The notes below the pieces were generated by a model. The model saw only the letters and a program-made list of their open reading frames with translations. It searched no databases and was not told where the DNA came from. Source: CADCVT01 sp036389155 (GTDB lineage Bacteria; Actinomycetota; Thermoleophilia; Solirubrobacterales; Solirubrobacteraceae). Taken from it: a stretch of DNA of 64,000 bases. Below, one piece after another: positions 23,351-31,774 of this stretch. The first letter of the stretch is position 1. The number at the start of each line of letters is the position of its first letter. Where the stretch lies: contig DASVQN010000039.1 of assembly GCA_036389155.1 (NCBI GenBank), positions 35,234-99,233 on the forward strand, given 5' to 3'. Made by a program: the position numbers and the translations under genes.

Positions 23351-23653
23351 ATGAGCCTGATCGCCTTCATCATCATGCTGGCCTTCATGGGCCTGATCGT
23401 GGGCGCCCTCGCCCGCCTGGCCCTCCCCGGCCGCGACCCGATGTCCATCGGGCAGACCGTCCTCGTCGGCATGGCCGGCACGCTGGCGTCGGGCCTCATC
23501 GCCCAGGCCGCGTTCGGCCGCAACGGCGGCAGCTTCGTCCTCGCCGTCCTCGTGTCGACGCTGATCGTCTACCTGATCCGCCGCGCCCGCGGCGGGACCG
23601 TGACGCAGCCGGCGCCGCGCCGGCGGCGCGCGTTCGGCGGCCGGTCCTTCTAG
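23351..23653 (+). CDS. GlsB/YeaQ/YmgE-family stress membrane protein
   Basis: 100 residues with three hydrophobic segments and the family pattern G-L-I-V-G-A-L-A-R-L and G-M-A-G-T-L near the middle. The C terminus is Arg-rich. The family is induced by envelope or general stress; its molecular role is not established. ATG 23351 is favoured because of the promoter 9 bases upstream; internal ATGs at 23375 and 23387 would give the shorter N terminus common in the family. It lies between regulators of partner-switch type. Confidence 0.85.
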   Translation: MSLIAFIIMLAFMGLIVGALARLALPGRDPMSIGQTVLVGMAGTLASGLIAQAAFGRNGGSFVLAVLVSTLIVYLIRRARGGTVTQPAPRRRRAFGGRSF

Positions 23654-23655
23654 GC

Positions 23656-23853
23656 CTAGGCGGCCTGCTGCACCATCGCTCCACGGCGCTCGCCGTGGAG
23701 CCGGCCGCCGCAGCGCCGGCACCGGCAGGCGTTCGCGTACACGTACGCGAGCCTGTCGAACCAGGTCGTCCCACACGCCTCGCACCGCAGGGCGCCGGGC
23801 CTCAGCGGCCGCGTCCCCGGCTGCCGCCGGTCGCTCTGTTCCTCGTGCTGCAT
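23656..23853 (-). CDS. small four-cysteine zinc-ribbon protein
   Basis: 65 residues. C-E-A-C-G-T-T-W-F and, 17 residues later, C-R-C-R-R-C-G-G look like the two knuckles of a zinc ribbon; the rest is polar and basic. Function unknown, perhaps nucleic-acid or protein binding. A GCGAGG sequence precedes ATG 23853. The upstream 91 bases hold an unusually AT-richer stretch (TTGTGCTGATTGTGATTCAG region) that may carry promoters for this gene and the divergent STAS gene. Confidence 0.65.
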   Translation of the reverse strand: MQHEEQSDRRQPGTRPLRPGALRCEACGTTWFDRLAYVYANACRCRRCGGRLHGERRGAMVQQAA

Positions 23854-23944
23854 CGTCCTCGCCTGCCTCTCCCGGGCGCGGACTGAATCACAATCAGCAC
23901 AAGCGCGCAACCCCTGCAACGCAGGCGTGATAAGAACGGACGCG

Positions 23945-24262
23945 ATGCGCGAGGGGGATGCGCCGTTCACGCTCCACGTCGAGGGCCGAGAGGGCTCCGT
24001 CCGCGTGGTCGCGACCGGTGAGCTGGACCCCAGCACCGCGCCGAGCGTCGCCGCCGTCCTGCGCCAGCACCGCGGCGAGGACGTCGTGATCGACCTGTCC
24101 AGCGTGACCTTCGCCGACTCGTCGATCGTGCGCACGCTGGTCGAGGAGCGCAATCACGCCCACCTCGGCGGCGCCACGTTCGCGATCGAGGGCGCCTCGA
24201 AGCGCGTCCGCCGCTCGTTCGAGCTGAGCGGCGTCGCCGACCTCTTCGTCTGGGCCGTCTAG
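23945..24262 (+). CDS. STAS-domain anti-sigma factor antagonist (RsbV/SpoIIAA-like)
   Basis: 105 residues, a single STAS domain: strand VRVVATGELD, then VVIDLSSVTFADSSIVRTLVEE. The phosphorylatable Ser of RsbV-type proteins is at the D-S-S position, with two adjacent Ser available. It would bind an anti-sigma kinase when dephosphorylated. ATG 23945 is used; GTG 23927 would add six residues. Its TAG stop and the stop of the opposite-strand HATPase gene share one CTAG (24259-24262), so these probable partners are convergent, not co-transcribed. Confidence 0.85.
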   Translation: MREGDAPFTLHVEGREGSVRVVATGELDPSTAPSVAAVLRQHRGEDVVIDLSSVTFADSSIVRTLVEERNHAHLGGATFAIEGASKRVRRSFELSGVADLFVWAV

Positions 24263-24645
24263 GAGCGGTCGAGCTCGAGCCAGATGGTGCCGCCGGCGTC
24301 GCGCTCGACGCCCCAGCGGTCGGCCAGCTGGTCGACGATGTACAGGCCGTAGCCCCCGCCGCCGTCGTCCGAGGGCTGGATGCGCGGCTCGAAGCCGCCG
24401 CCGCTGTCGTGCACCTCGAGCCGCAGGAGCTCCGGCTGGACCTGGAGACGGACCTCGAAGGCCGCGCCGCGCGCGTGGCGGACGGCGTTGGTGACGAGCT
24501 CGGACACCAGGAGCATCAGGTCGCCGGAGGTGTCCGGGTCGACCGCGGCGGCGCCGAGCGCGTCCTCGACCTCGTGGCGCGCCCGGCCGATCGCGGCGGG
24601 CCGTGAGTCGTGGCGGAAGTGGAGCTCGACGGCGTGCGTGGTCAT
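24259..24645 (-). CDS. HATPase_c anti-sigma / serine kinase (RsbW-like)
   Basis: 128 residues, a GHKL ATPase domain alone. N box LMLLVSELVTNAVRHA, G1 box L-E-V-H-D-S-G-G-G-F and G2 box GGGGYGLYIVDQLADRWG are all clear. Such single-domain proteins act as anti-sigma factors that also phosphorylate STAS partners. ATG 24645 is chosen as the longer frame lacks support. It converges on the STAS gene through a shared CTAG. No sigma factor gene is adjacent. Confidence 0.88.
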   Translation of the reverse strand: MTTHAVELHFRHDSRPAAIGRARHEVEDALGAAAVDPDTSGDLMLLVSELVTNAVRHARGAAFEVRLQVQPELLRLEVHDSGGGFEPRIQPSDDGGGGYGLYIVDQLADRWGVERDAGGTIWLELDRS

Positions 24646-24695
24646 CGGTGGTCCAAATCGGCGTACCCGCCGTCCGCGGGTCGCACGCACCCGCT

Positions 24696-25331
24696 CTAGC
24701 GGTGACGCGAGGTCAGCGCCGTCGCGGCGCCGAGGCCCAGGTAGACGGCGGCCCCGGCGTACCGGCCGGCGGCCCGCGCGCTCTTGCGGCGGCGCCGGAT
24801 CCGGGCCGCCAGAGCTCCCGCCCCGAGCGCGTAGAGCGAGTCGCTGAGCAGCGCCAGCAGGACGAAGGTCGTCCCGAAGACCAGGATCTGCTCCAGCACC
24901 GGCCCGCGGCCCGGGTCGACGAACTGCGGCAGGAAGGCGAGGAAGAACAGGGCCGTCTTCGGGTTGAGGATGTTGACGACGACGCCGCGGCGGAAGATCC
25001 GCCCGGAGCGGGCGACGCGCGGCACGCCCTCCTCCCGCGCCTCCTCGCGGTCGAGCAGGCGCCGGATCCCCAGGAAGATCAGGTAGGCGGCGCCCGCGTA
25101 CTTGACGGCCGAGAACGCGACCGCCGAGGACACGACGAGCGCGGAGATGCCCGCCGCCGCGGCCATGATGTGGACGAGCCCGCCCGCGGCGACGCCCAGC
25201 GCGGAGACGACCCCGGCGCGCCGGCCGTGCTCCACGCTCTGGGCGAGGATGTAGAGCACCGCCGGGCCCGGGATGACGATCAGGGCCAGCGCGGCGCCGG
25301 CGAACACGAGGAGCGTGGAGGCGTCGGGCAT
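24696..25331 (-). CDS. LysE/RhtB-family exporter
   Basis: 211 residues with six predicted membrane helices. N-terminal A-L-I-V-I-P-G-P-A-V-L-Y matches the conserved LysE/RhtB P-G-P segment, and V-N-I-L-N-P-K-T-A-L-F-F-L-A-F-L-P-Q-F is the typical second signature. The family exports amino acids or related solutes; the substrate cannot be predicted. An ACCCGC/GCGGGT inverted repeat (24665-24681) lies beyond the stop, without a T run. Confidence 0.9.
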   Translation of the reverse strand: MPDASTLLVFAGAALALIVIPGPAVLYILAQSVEHGRRAGVVSALGVAAGGLVHIMAAAAGISALVVSSAVAFSAVKYAGAAYLIFLGIRRLLDREEAREEGVPRVARSGRIFRRGVVVNILNPKTALFFLAFLPQFVDPGRGPVLEQILVFGTTFVLLALLSDSLYALGAGALAARIRRRRKSARAAGRYAGAAVYLGLGAATALTSRHR

Positions 25332-25344
25332 CGCGCCGATCCTC

Positions 25345-27690
25345 TCATGCCTGCGCGCCGGTCATCGGCGGCGCCGGCGTCGCCGACGCCGGGATGCCCA
25401 TGTAGCGCAGCGCGAGCATCGCCCGGTCGTCGGGCCGGTCGCCGGTGACGAAGCCGCGCAGCGCCGTGTCGATGGCCTGCAGCAGCGCGAGCGGGTCGGC
25501 CGGCGCCGCGGCGACCGCGTCGAGCAGGCGCTCCTCGCCGAAGCGCCCGTGGGGCCCCGGGGCGTCGAGCACGCCGTCGGTGTAGAAGAGCAGCACGTCC
25601 CCGGGCGCGACCGCGACCGTCGTCTCGGCGAAGCCGTCGGGGTCGACGACGCCGAGCAGCACGTCGTGGCACCCGACCTCGCGCGGCCGCTCGCCGCGGC
25701 GCTTGAGCAGCGGCAGCGGATGCCCGCCGGAGGCCACGGTGACGCGGGGCGCGCCGTCGCGCTCCTCGATGAGCGCGCACACGAGGCTCACGGGCGCGAG
25801 CCGCGGTTGCTCGCGGAGGACCGCGTTGACGAGCTTGAGCAGCGCGGACGGGCGCTGGTCGAACCGGGCGGCCATCTGCGCCGAGTGCCGCACGAGCGCG
25901 GTCAGCGCGGCGGCCTCTACGCCCTTGCCGGTGACGTCGCCGAGGAAGACGACGTGGCCGCCGGGCGTGCGCACGACGTCGTAGAAGTCGCCGCCGACCT
26001 CGGCGCGCGCGTCGCCCGCCTCGTACGACGCGGCCGCCTGCCAGCCGGGCAGCGCGGGGAGCTTGTCGGGCAGCAGGCTCTGCTGGAGGGTGTGCGCGAC
26101 GCGGACCTGCTCGGCGTACAGGCGGCCGTTCTGGACCGCGGTCGCCGCGCGCCGCGCGAGGTCCTGCGCGAACGCGAAGTCGTCGTCGCCGAAGGTGCGG
26201 CCGCTCTCGGCCGAGACGAACGTCATCGCTCCGAGCGTCTCCTCCCCCGCCGTCATCGGCACGATCATCGCCGAGCGCATCCCGATGGCGCGGATCAGCT
26301 CGAGATGCTCGGGGTCACGCGCGGCCTGCTCGATCAGCTCGTCGGCGATGTCGTGGTAGAGCTCGGGCTCGCCGGTGCGCAGCACCGCCGGGACGCCGGT
26401 CTCCGCGTCCGGATCCGTCGGGTAGCGCTGCTCGAGCTCCGCCGCGAGCGGCAGCTTCGCGGGGTCGCTGTGCGCGGTCGCGACGCGCTCGAGGCCGTCC
26501 TCCCCAGCGAGGTCGATCGCGGCCCAGTCCGACAGCCACGGCACCGACAGCTCGCAGACCCGCCGCAGCGCCTGCTCGTAGTCGAGGGACGACGCGAGCA
26601 CCTGCCCGGCCTCGTCGAGGAAGCGCTGGCGCAGGTCGGCCTCCTTGGCGTCCGTCACGTCCTCGATGACGCTCGCGGCCAGCGGGGAGCCGTCGGCGTC
26701 GTACAGGAGCGTCGCCTTGGTGAGCAGCCAGTACTCGCGCCCGGTGTCGCGCCGGACGCTGCGGGTGAGCATCGGCGGCGGGTCCGGCTCGCCGGCGACC
26801 AGGCGCCGGCCGGGGAACTCCTCGACGCTGACCGGCGTGCCGTCCTCGTGGGTGATGATGAAGCGCGAGGCCAGCGAGCCCGGCTGGGCCGGCAGCGAGC
26901 CCGAGACCTCCACGCCGAGCAGCTCGCGCGCGGCGTCGTTGGCGTAGATGGTCTGGCCCTGGTCGTCGTGCACGGTGACCGCCTCGGCGAGCGACCCGAG
27001 GATGCGGTCCAGGCGCTCGCGCGTGCGCGTCAGCTCGTCGAGCAGCCGCGCGTTGGCCACGGCGAGCGCCACGCGGCCGGCGAGCACGCGGAAGAAGGCG
27101 CGATCGGCCGCGTCGTAGCCGCGCCCGCAGAGGCCCAGCTCGCCGACGACCCGGTCGCGGATGCTCAGCGGTATGATGACCGGTTCGGCCGCGCCGGCGT
27201 CCGCGCCGTGGTCGAGCACGCGACGGCGGTCGCCGTCCTCGTCGGCCTCCTCGATCCAGACCCGGTCTGCGACGGAGGGCACGAGCGCGGTCCCCAGCCG
27301 CTCGAGCACACCCGCGAACGTCGGCGCATCGGTGACGCGCGCGACCTCCGCCAGCAGCGCCATGCGCGCACGCTCGCGCTCGGCCACCTCGCGCAGCCGC
27401 GCGCTCATGATGGCGAGCACGACGCCCGCCGAGACGATCGTCAGGCGCACGACGTGGTCGGTCGAGAAGGCGTAGCCGTCCCAGAACCCGCTGAGCAACG
27501 CCAGCGTCACGCCGAGCACGGCGACGGGCGTCACCTGCCGCACGGTGGCGATCAGCGCCAGCGCGAGGACCGGCAGCAGGAACGCGGTCGTGAAGACGGT
27601 GCCGTTGCCGGCGACGATGTCGATCGTCGCGATGACGGCTTCGGCGGCGACCGCGAGCAGGGGCCACAGCAGCGACGGGCGCGCTCTCAC
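25345..27690 (-). CDS. membrane-anchored multi-sensor SpoIIE-type phosphatase
   Basis: 781 residues. The N-terminal 95 residues contain about four hydrophobic helices, then a GAF-like domain (about 110-225), a PAS domain (230-345), a second GAF (355-540) and the SpoIIE phosphatase (555-770) with EVGGDFYDV, GDVTGKG, LLFYTDGVLDA and PDDRAMLAL. It is the second phosphatase of this type within 7 kb, and its GAF-SpoIIE half is similar in order to the soluble protein at 20760-23285. GTG start lies 6 bases after a TAGAGT box. It probably senses a membrane or extracellular signal and acts on STAS proteins. Confidence 0.9.
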   Translation of the reverse strand: MRARPSLLWPLLAVAAEAVIATIDIVAGNGTVFTTAFLLPVLALALIATVRQVTPVAVLGVTLALLSGFWDGYAFSTDHVVRLTIVSAGVVLAIMSARLREVAERERARMALLAEVARVTDAPTFAGVLERLGTALVPSVADRVWIEEADEDGDRRRVLDHGADAGAAEPVIIPLSIRDRVVGELGLCGRGYDAADRAFFRVLAGRVALAVANARLLDELTRTRERLDRILGSLAEAVTVHDDQGQTIYANDAARELLGVEVSGSLPAQPGSLASRFIITHEDGTPVSVEEFPGRRLVAGEPDPPPMLTRSVRRDTGREYWLLTKATLLYDADGSPLAASVIEDVTDAKEADLRQRFLDEAGQVLASSLDYEQALRRVCELSVPWLSDWAAIDLAGEDGLERVATAHSDPAKLPLAAELEQRYPTDPDAETGVPAVLRTGEPELYHDIADELIEQAARDPEHLELIRAIGMRSAMIVPMTAGEETLGAMTFVSAESGRTFGDDDFAFAQDLARRAATAVQNGRLYAEQVRVAHTLQQSLLPDKLPALPGWQAAASYEAGDARAEVGGDFYDVVRTPGGHVVFLGDVTGKGVEAAALTALVRHSAQMAARFDQRPSALLKLVNAVLREQPRLAPVSLVCALIEERDGAPRVTVASGGHPLPLLKRRGERPREVGCHDVLLGVVDPDGFAETTVAVAPGDVLLFYTDGVLDAPGPHGRFGEERLLDAVAAAPADPLALLQAIDTALRGFVTGDRPDDRAMLALRYMGIPASATPAPPMTGAQA

Positions 27691-27696
27691 GCGGCG

Positions 27697-27702
27697 ACTC
27701 TA
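27697..27702 (-). promoter_or_regulatory. -10-like TAGAGT box of the membrane phosphatase gene
   Basis: TAGAGT on the minus strand ends 6 bases before GTG 27690. The divergent acyl-CoA dehydrogenase starts only 30 bases away, so the two promoters must overlap. Confidence 0.4.
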
Positions 27703-27720
27703 ACCGTCAGACTCCGGCCG

Positions 27721-28932
27721 ATGGACTTCGAACCCAGCGAGCGGTGCCGCGAGTTCGCCGAGCGGCTGACCGCGTTCATGCAGGAGCACGTCTATCCCGC
27801 CGAGCCGGTCTTCGCCGAGCAGCTGGCCGCCGCGGGCGATCCGCACGCCGAGGTCCCCGTCACCGAAGAGCTCAAGGAGGAGGCGCGCCGGCGCGGGCTG
27901 TGGAACCTCTTCCACCCCGACCCCGAGGTCGGACCGGGGCTGAAGAACATCGAGTACGCGCCGCTCGCCGAGATCATGGGCCGCAGCCCACTCGGCCCCG
28001 AGGCGTGCAACTCCAGCGCGCCCGACACGGGGAACATGGAGGTCCTCACGCTGTTCGGGACGCAGGAGCAGAAGGACGCCTGGCTGCGCCCGCTGCTCGA
28101 CGGCGAGATCCGCTCCGCGTTCGCGATGACCGAGCCGGACGTCGCCTCCTCCGACGCCACGAACATCGAGCTGCGCATCGAGCGCGACGGCGACGAGTAC
28201 GTGCTCAACGGGCGCAAGTGGTGGACCTCGGGCGCGATGCGCGAGCGCTGCCGGATCTTCATCGCGATGGGCAAGACGAACCCGGCGGGTCCTCCGCACA
28301 AGCAGCAGTCGATGATCCTCGTCCCGCGCGACACGCCGGGGCTGACGATCGTCCGCAACCTCCCGGTCTTCGGCTACGCCGACCACGAGGGCCACGCCGA
28401 GGTGCGCTTCGAGGACGTGCGCGTGCCTGCGTCCAACCTCATCGCCGGCGAGGGCGACGGCTTCATGATCGCCCAGGCGCGGCTCGGGCCCGGCCGCATC
28501 CACCACTGCATGCGCACGATCGGCGCGGCCGAGCGCGCGCTCGAGGCGATGTGCCGGCGCGCGAACGAGCGCGTCACCTTCGGCGCGCCGGTCGCGACGC
28601 GGGCGAACGTGCAGGACTGGATCGCCGAGGCGCGGATCGACATCGAGATGTGCCGCCTGCTCACGCTGAAGACGGCGTGGCTGATGGACACGGTCGGCAA
28701 CAAGCACGCGCGCACCGAGATCGCGGCGATCAAGGTCGCGGCGCCGAACATCGCGCTGCGCATCATCGACCGCGCGATCCAGGTCCACGGCGGCGGCGGC
28801 GTGTCCGACGACTTCGGCCTGGCGTGGTCGTGGGCGCACATCCGGACGCTGCGGCTCGCCGACGGGCCGGACGAGGTGCACAAGATGACCATCGCCCGGC
28901 GGGAGCTGCGCGCGCACGCGCCCGCCGAGTAG
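27721..28932 (+). CDS. acyl-CoA dehydrogenase family protein
   Basis: 403 residues. FAD-binding segments F-A-M-T-E-P-D-V-A-S-S-D and K-W-W-T-S-G-A, and the C-terminal Q-V-H-G-G-G-G-V-S-D-D-F are conserved family signatures. The usual catalytic Glu region corresponds to R-L-A-D-G-P-D-E-V-H near 375, so the base sits at the position used by long-chain and related enzymes. It oxidises an acyl-CoA to the enoyl-CoA, passing electrons to ETF. A WS/DGAT gene follows 15 bases downstream, hinting at a lipid-metabolism unit. Confidence 0.92.
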   Translation: MDFEPSERCREFAERLTAFMQEHVYPAEPVFAEQLAAAGDPHAEVPVTEELKEEARRRGLWNLFHPDPEVGPGLKNIEYAPLAEIMGRSPLGPEACNSSAPDTGNMEVLTLFGTQEQKDAWLRPLLDGEIRSAFAMTEPDVASSDATNIELRIERDGDEYVLNGRKWWTSGAMRERCRIFIAMGKTNPAGPPHKQQSMILVPRDTPGLTIVRNLPVFGYADHEGHAEVRFEDVRVPASNLIAGEGDGFMIAQARLGPGRIHHCMRTIGAAERALEAMCRRANERVTFGAPVATRANVQDWIAEARIDIEMCRLLTLKTAWLMDTVGNKHARTEIAAIKVAAPNIALRIIDRAIQVHGGGGVSDDFGLAWSWAHIRTLRLADGPDEVHKMTIARRELRAHAPAE

Positions 28933-28947
28933 GAGAGAATCGCGGGA

Positions 28948-30365
28948 ATGCGCCAGCTGACGAGCCTCGACGCCCAGTTCCTCGCCCTCGAGTCGGGCAG
29001 CCACACCGGCCACGTCGGCGGCCTGGCCATCGTCGATCCCTCGACGGCGCCGGGCGGCGAGTTCAACTGCGAGACGATCCGCGGGCTGCTGCGCGAGCGC
29101 TTGCCGCTGCTGCCGCCGTTCCGCTGGCGGCTGGCGGAGGTCCCGCTCGGCCTCGACTACCCGTACTGGGTCGACGACACCGACTTCGACCTCGACTACC
29201 ACGTCCGCGAGATGGCCCTGCCCAAGCCGGGGTCGGACGCGCAGCTGGCGGCGCAGGTCGCGCGCATCCACTCGCGCCCGCTCGATCGCTCGCGCCCGCT
29301 GTGGGAGCTCTACCTGATCGAGGGGCTGGAGTCGGGCTTCAGCGCGGTGCTCACGAAGATCCACCACGCCGTCATCGACGGGATGTCGGGCGCCGAGATC
29401 ATGGGCACGCTCCTGGATCTCGCTCCCGAGGGGCGCGACGTCGACGCGCCCGCGTCGAACGGCGGCGAGGGCGGCGCGCCCGGCGGGATGGAGATGCTCG
29501 GGCGCGGCCTGCTCGGCGTGCCGCGCTACCCGCTGCGGGCGCTGCGCGCGCTGCCGCGGGCGATCCCGAACATCGAGGACACGCCGTTCGCGACGCTGCC
29601 CGGCGCGGGCACCATCGGCCGGCTGACCGGCGGCTCGCGCGATCGCTCGTCGATCGCCGCGCCGAAGACGACGTTCAACGGGCGCATCTCCCCGCACCGG
29701 CGGTTCGCGTTCGGCCAGATGTCGCTCGAGGACGTCAAGAAGGTCAAGAACCACTACGGCTGCACCGTGAACGACGTCGTCATGGCGATCTGCGGCAGCG
29801 CGGTGCGCCGCTGGCTCGTCGCGCACGACGAGCTGCCGGACGGGCCGCTGGTCACGCAGGTCCCGGTCAGCGTGCGCTCGGACGACCAGATGGGGACCTA
29901 CGGCAACCGCATCCTCCTGATGAGCGCCCCGCTGCACACCGAGGAGGACGACCCGGTGCAGCGGCTGTTCAAGACGCACGACGCGATGAAGGGCGTCAAG
30001 GAGCGCCACAAGGCGATCCCCGCCGAGCTGCTCCAGGAGCCAACCACTTCATTCCGCCCGCGGTCTTCTCCCGCGCGGCGCGACTCACCTTCCGCCTGTC
30101 GACCTCGCGCCCCGGGCGGCCGAACTGGAACCTCGTGATCTCGAACGTCCCCGGTCCCCAGTTCCCGCTCTATCTGGGCGGCGCCGAGCTGCAGGCCAAC
30201 TACCCGGTGAGCGTGATCACCGACGGCATGGGGCTGAACATCACCGTGATGTCCTACCGCGGGCACCTCGACTTCGGGATCCTCGCCGACCGCGACCAGA
30301 TGCCCGACGTGTGGAAGCTGATCGGCTGGCTCGAGGACGGGCTGCAGGAGCTGATGCCGGCGTGA
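28948..30365 (+). pseudogene. wax ester synthase/diacylglycerol acyltransferase (WS/DGAT) with a -1 frameshift
   Basis: From ATG 28948 the frame reads a normal WS/DGAT: K-I-H-H-A-V-I-D-G holds the catalytic HHxxxDG motif and F-N-G-R-I-S the following signature. Near 30037-30040 (CAGGAGCCAAC) the frame leaves the family and stops at 30138. The next frame continues the protein without loss, from A-N-H-F-I-P-P-A-V-F through V-I-S-N-V-P-G-P and L-N-I-T-V-M-S-Y to the TGA at 30363-30365. One missing base, most simply a G, explains it. Restored length is about 472 residues, typical of the family, which makes triacylglycerols or wax esters. Either a recent pseudogene or a sequencing error in a GC-rich run. 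Confidence 0.88.
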
Positions 30366-30796
30366 ACAGCCTCATGTGGAAGGTCGCGCCGCACGTCATC
30401 CGCGGGCACACGCTCGTGTACCGCGCGACGCGGGGCGCGATCGGCCACCGGTTCCCCGGGGGCCAGCCGCCGATGCTCCTGCTCGACCACGTCGGCGCGA
30501 AGAGCGGCAAGCGGCGCACGACGCCGCTCGCCTACATGCGCGACGGCGACGACCTCGTGGTCGTCGCCTCGAAGGGCGGCTACGAGAAGCACCCCGCCTG
30601 GTACCACAACCTGCGCGCCCATCCCGACACCACGGTCCAGGTCGGCGGGGAGAAGCGGTCGGTGCGCGCCCGCGTCGCCGACCCGGAGGAGCGTGCGCGG
30701 CTGTGGCCGAAGATCGTTTCGCACTACGAGGGCTTCGCCGGCTACCAGCGCAAGACCGACCGCGAGATCCCGCTCGTGATCCTCTCGCGCCGCTAG
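30362..30796 (+). CDS. deazaflavin (F420)-dependent nitroreductase-family protein (DUF385-like)
   Basis: 144 residues. The core G-A-K-S-G-K-R-R-T-T-P-L-A-Y-M and V-V-A-S-K-G-G-Y-E-K-H-P-A-W-Y-H-N-L are the hallmark of the Ddn/DUF385 split-barrel family, which binds F420. It is cytoplasmic or peripheral; the physiological substrate is unknown. GTG 30362 overlaps the WS/DGAT TGA (GTGA), and ATG 30374 is an alternative. Its TAG and the stop of the convergent HIRAN gene share one CTAG. Confidence 0.9.
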   Translation: MNSLMWKVAPHVIRGHTLVYRATRGAIGHRFPGGQPPMLLLDHVGAKSGKRRTTPLAYMRDGDDLVVVASKGGYEKHPAWYHNLRAHPDTTVQVGGEKRSVRARVADPEERARLWPKIVSHYEGFAGYQRKTDREIPLVILSRR

Positions 30797-31281
30797 CGCA
30801 CGTCGAGCTCGATCGCCTCGGACGGCGCGAGGAGCATCGTCACGCCGGTCCGCGGGTCGCGCGGCGACGCGCGCTGCTCGCGCAGGACGATCGCGCTCCA
30901 CGGGTCGCCGGCGTCGAGGCTCGGCGCGACGTCGACGGCGAGGTCGCGCGGCACCCAGCCGAGCTGCCGCCCCTCCGCCGCGCCGCCCCCTCCGCGAACG
31001 TCGACCGCGATCGCGTTCGGGTCGTGCTCGTTCCCCGGGTCGCGGCGGAGCGTCAGCTCCGCGCCCGGCTCGACCGCCTCGCTCTGGAGGACCTCGTCGT
31101 GGAACTGCGCGGCGCCGGCGACGCCCGCCGACAGCACCCCCCGCTCGCCGAGCGCCTCGCGGCCGAGGAAGCGCCGCGTCTCGGGGTCGATCGGCATGAA
31201 GCCCGCGATCCACACGATCCCGCCGTCGTCCGGGTACCAGTACCGCTCCTCGCGCTGCACGGCGATCCGCACGACGCGCAC
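30793..31281 (-). CDS. HIRAN-domain protein
   Basis: 162 residues. The second half matches the HIRAN fold pattern: V-A-G-A-A-Q-F-H-D, L-T-L-R-R-D-P-G-N-E-H-D-P-N-A-I-A-V, Q-L-G-W-V-P-R and L-A-V-D-V-A-P-S-L-D-A-G. HIRAN domains bind 3' ends of DNA in helicases such as HLTF, or stand alone in bacteria near repair genes. Here no helicase or nuclease is adjacent. GTG 31281 or 31272 are possible starts. The gene starts only 21 bases from a divergent coiled-coil protein gene. Confidence 0.8.
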   Translation of the reverse strand: MRVVRIAVQREERYWYPDDGGIVWIAGFMPIDPETRRFLGREALGERGVLSAGVAGAAQFHDEVLQSEAVEPGAELTLRRDPGNEHDPNAIAVDVRGGGGAAEGRQLGWVPRDLAVDVAPSLDAGDPWSAIVLREQRASPRDPRTGVTMLLAPSEAIELDVR

Positions 31282-31288
31282 TCTGCCG

Positions 31289-31294
31289 TACAGT
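31289..31294 (+). promoter_or_regulatory. -10-like TACAGT box of the coiled-coil protein gene
   Basis: TACAGT ends 8 bases before ATG 31303 without a Shine-Dalgarno, as in other leaderless-type starts of the window. Confidence 0.4.
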
Positions 31295-31302
31295 CCGCCG
31301 CC

Positions 31303-31770
31303 ATGATCACGATCCCGGGGCTCGGCGACCTGGCCGCGGTGCCCGCCGAGCTGGTCTCGGCGCTGCGCACGCTGCCGAAGATGGCGGCCGACGTGGAGCG
31401 GATGGCGGACTCGACGTCCGTGCTGCCCGAGGTCCAGGAGGCGCTCGAGGGCGTCCGCGCCAACGCGTCGGTCCTCCCCGCGATGGACGACCGGATGGCG
31501 ACGATCGAGAGCGCGATGCCGACGCTCGTCGAGGTCCAGCAGCACCTCGCCGCGCTGCCCGAGACGATGGAGAAGCTCACCGACGTCCTCGGCGAGCTGC
31601 TGCGCTCGATGAACCGGCTCGAGCAGAACGTCGCCGCGCTGCACACCGCCCTCGAGCCGCTCGCGCCGTCGATGGCGCGCCTGGACGAGGACGTGACGTC
31701 GCTGCACACGGCCGTCGAGCCGCTCGGCCGGATCGCCGACCGCGTCCCGCTGCGCAGCCGCAAGTCCTAG
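31303..31770 (+). CDS. coiled-coil protein of unknown function
   Basis: 155 residues, almost entirely helical, with heptad-like Leu/Met/Val spacing from about 15 to 145 and repeats of the type A-L-H-T-A-L-E-P-L and S-L-H-T-A-V-E-P-L. There are no Cys and no signal peptide. Such short amphipathic helix proteins in actinobacteria can resemble apolipoprotein-like or phasin-like proteins, so association with lipid bodies is possible given the nearby WS/DGAT, but this is speculation. Confidence 0.7.
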   Translation: MITIPGLGDLAAVPAELVSALRTLPKMAADVERMADSTSVLPEVQEALEGVRANASVLPAMDDRMATIESAMPTLVEVQQHLAALPETMEKLTDVLGELLRSMNRLEQNVAALHTALEPLAPSMARLDEDVTSLHTAVEPLGRIADRVPLRSRKS

Positions 31771-31774
31771 CCGA

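Noticed and set aside
25273..27720. Long plus-strand frame leading into the acyl-CoA dehydrogenase
   Set aside because: It is antisense to LysE and the membrane phosphatase and has no family motif; the dehydrogenase starts naturally at ATG 27721.
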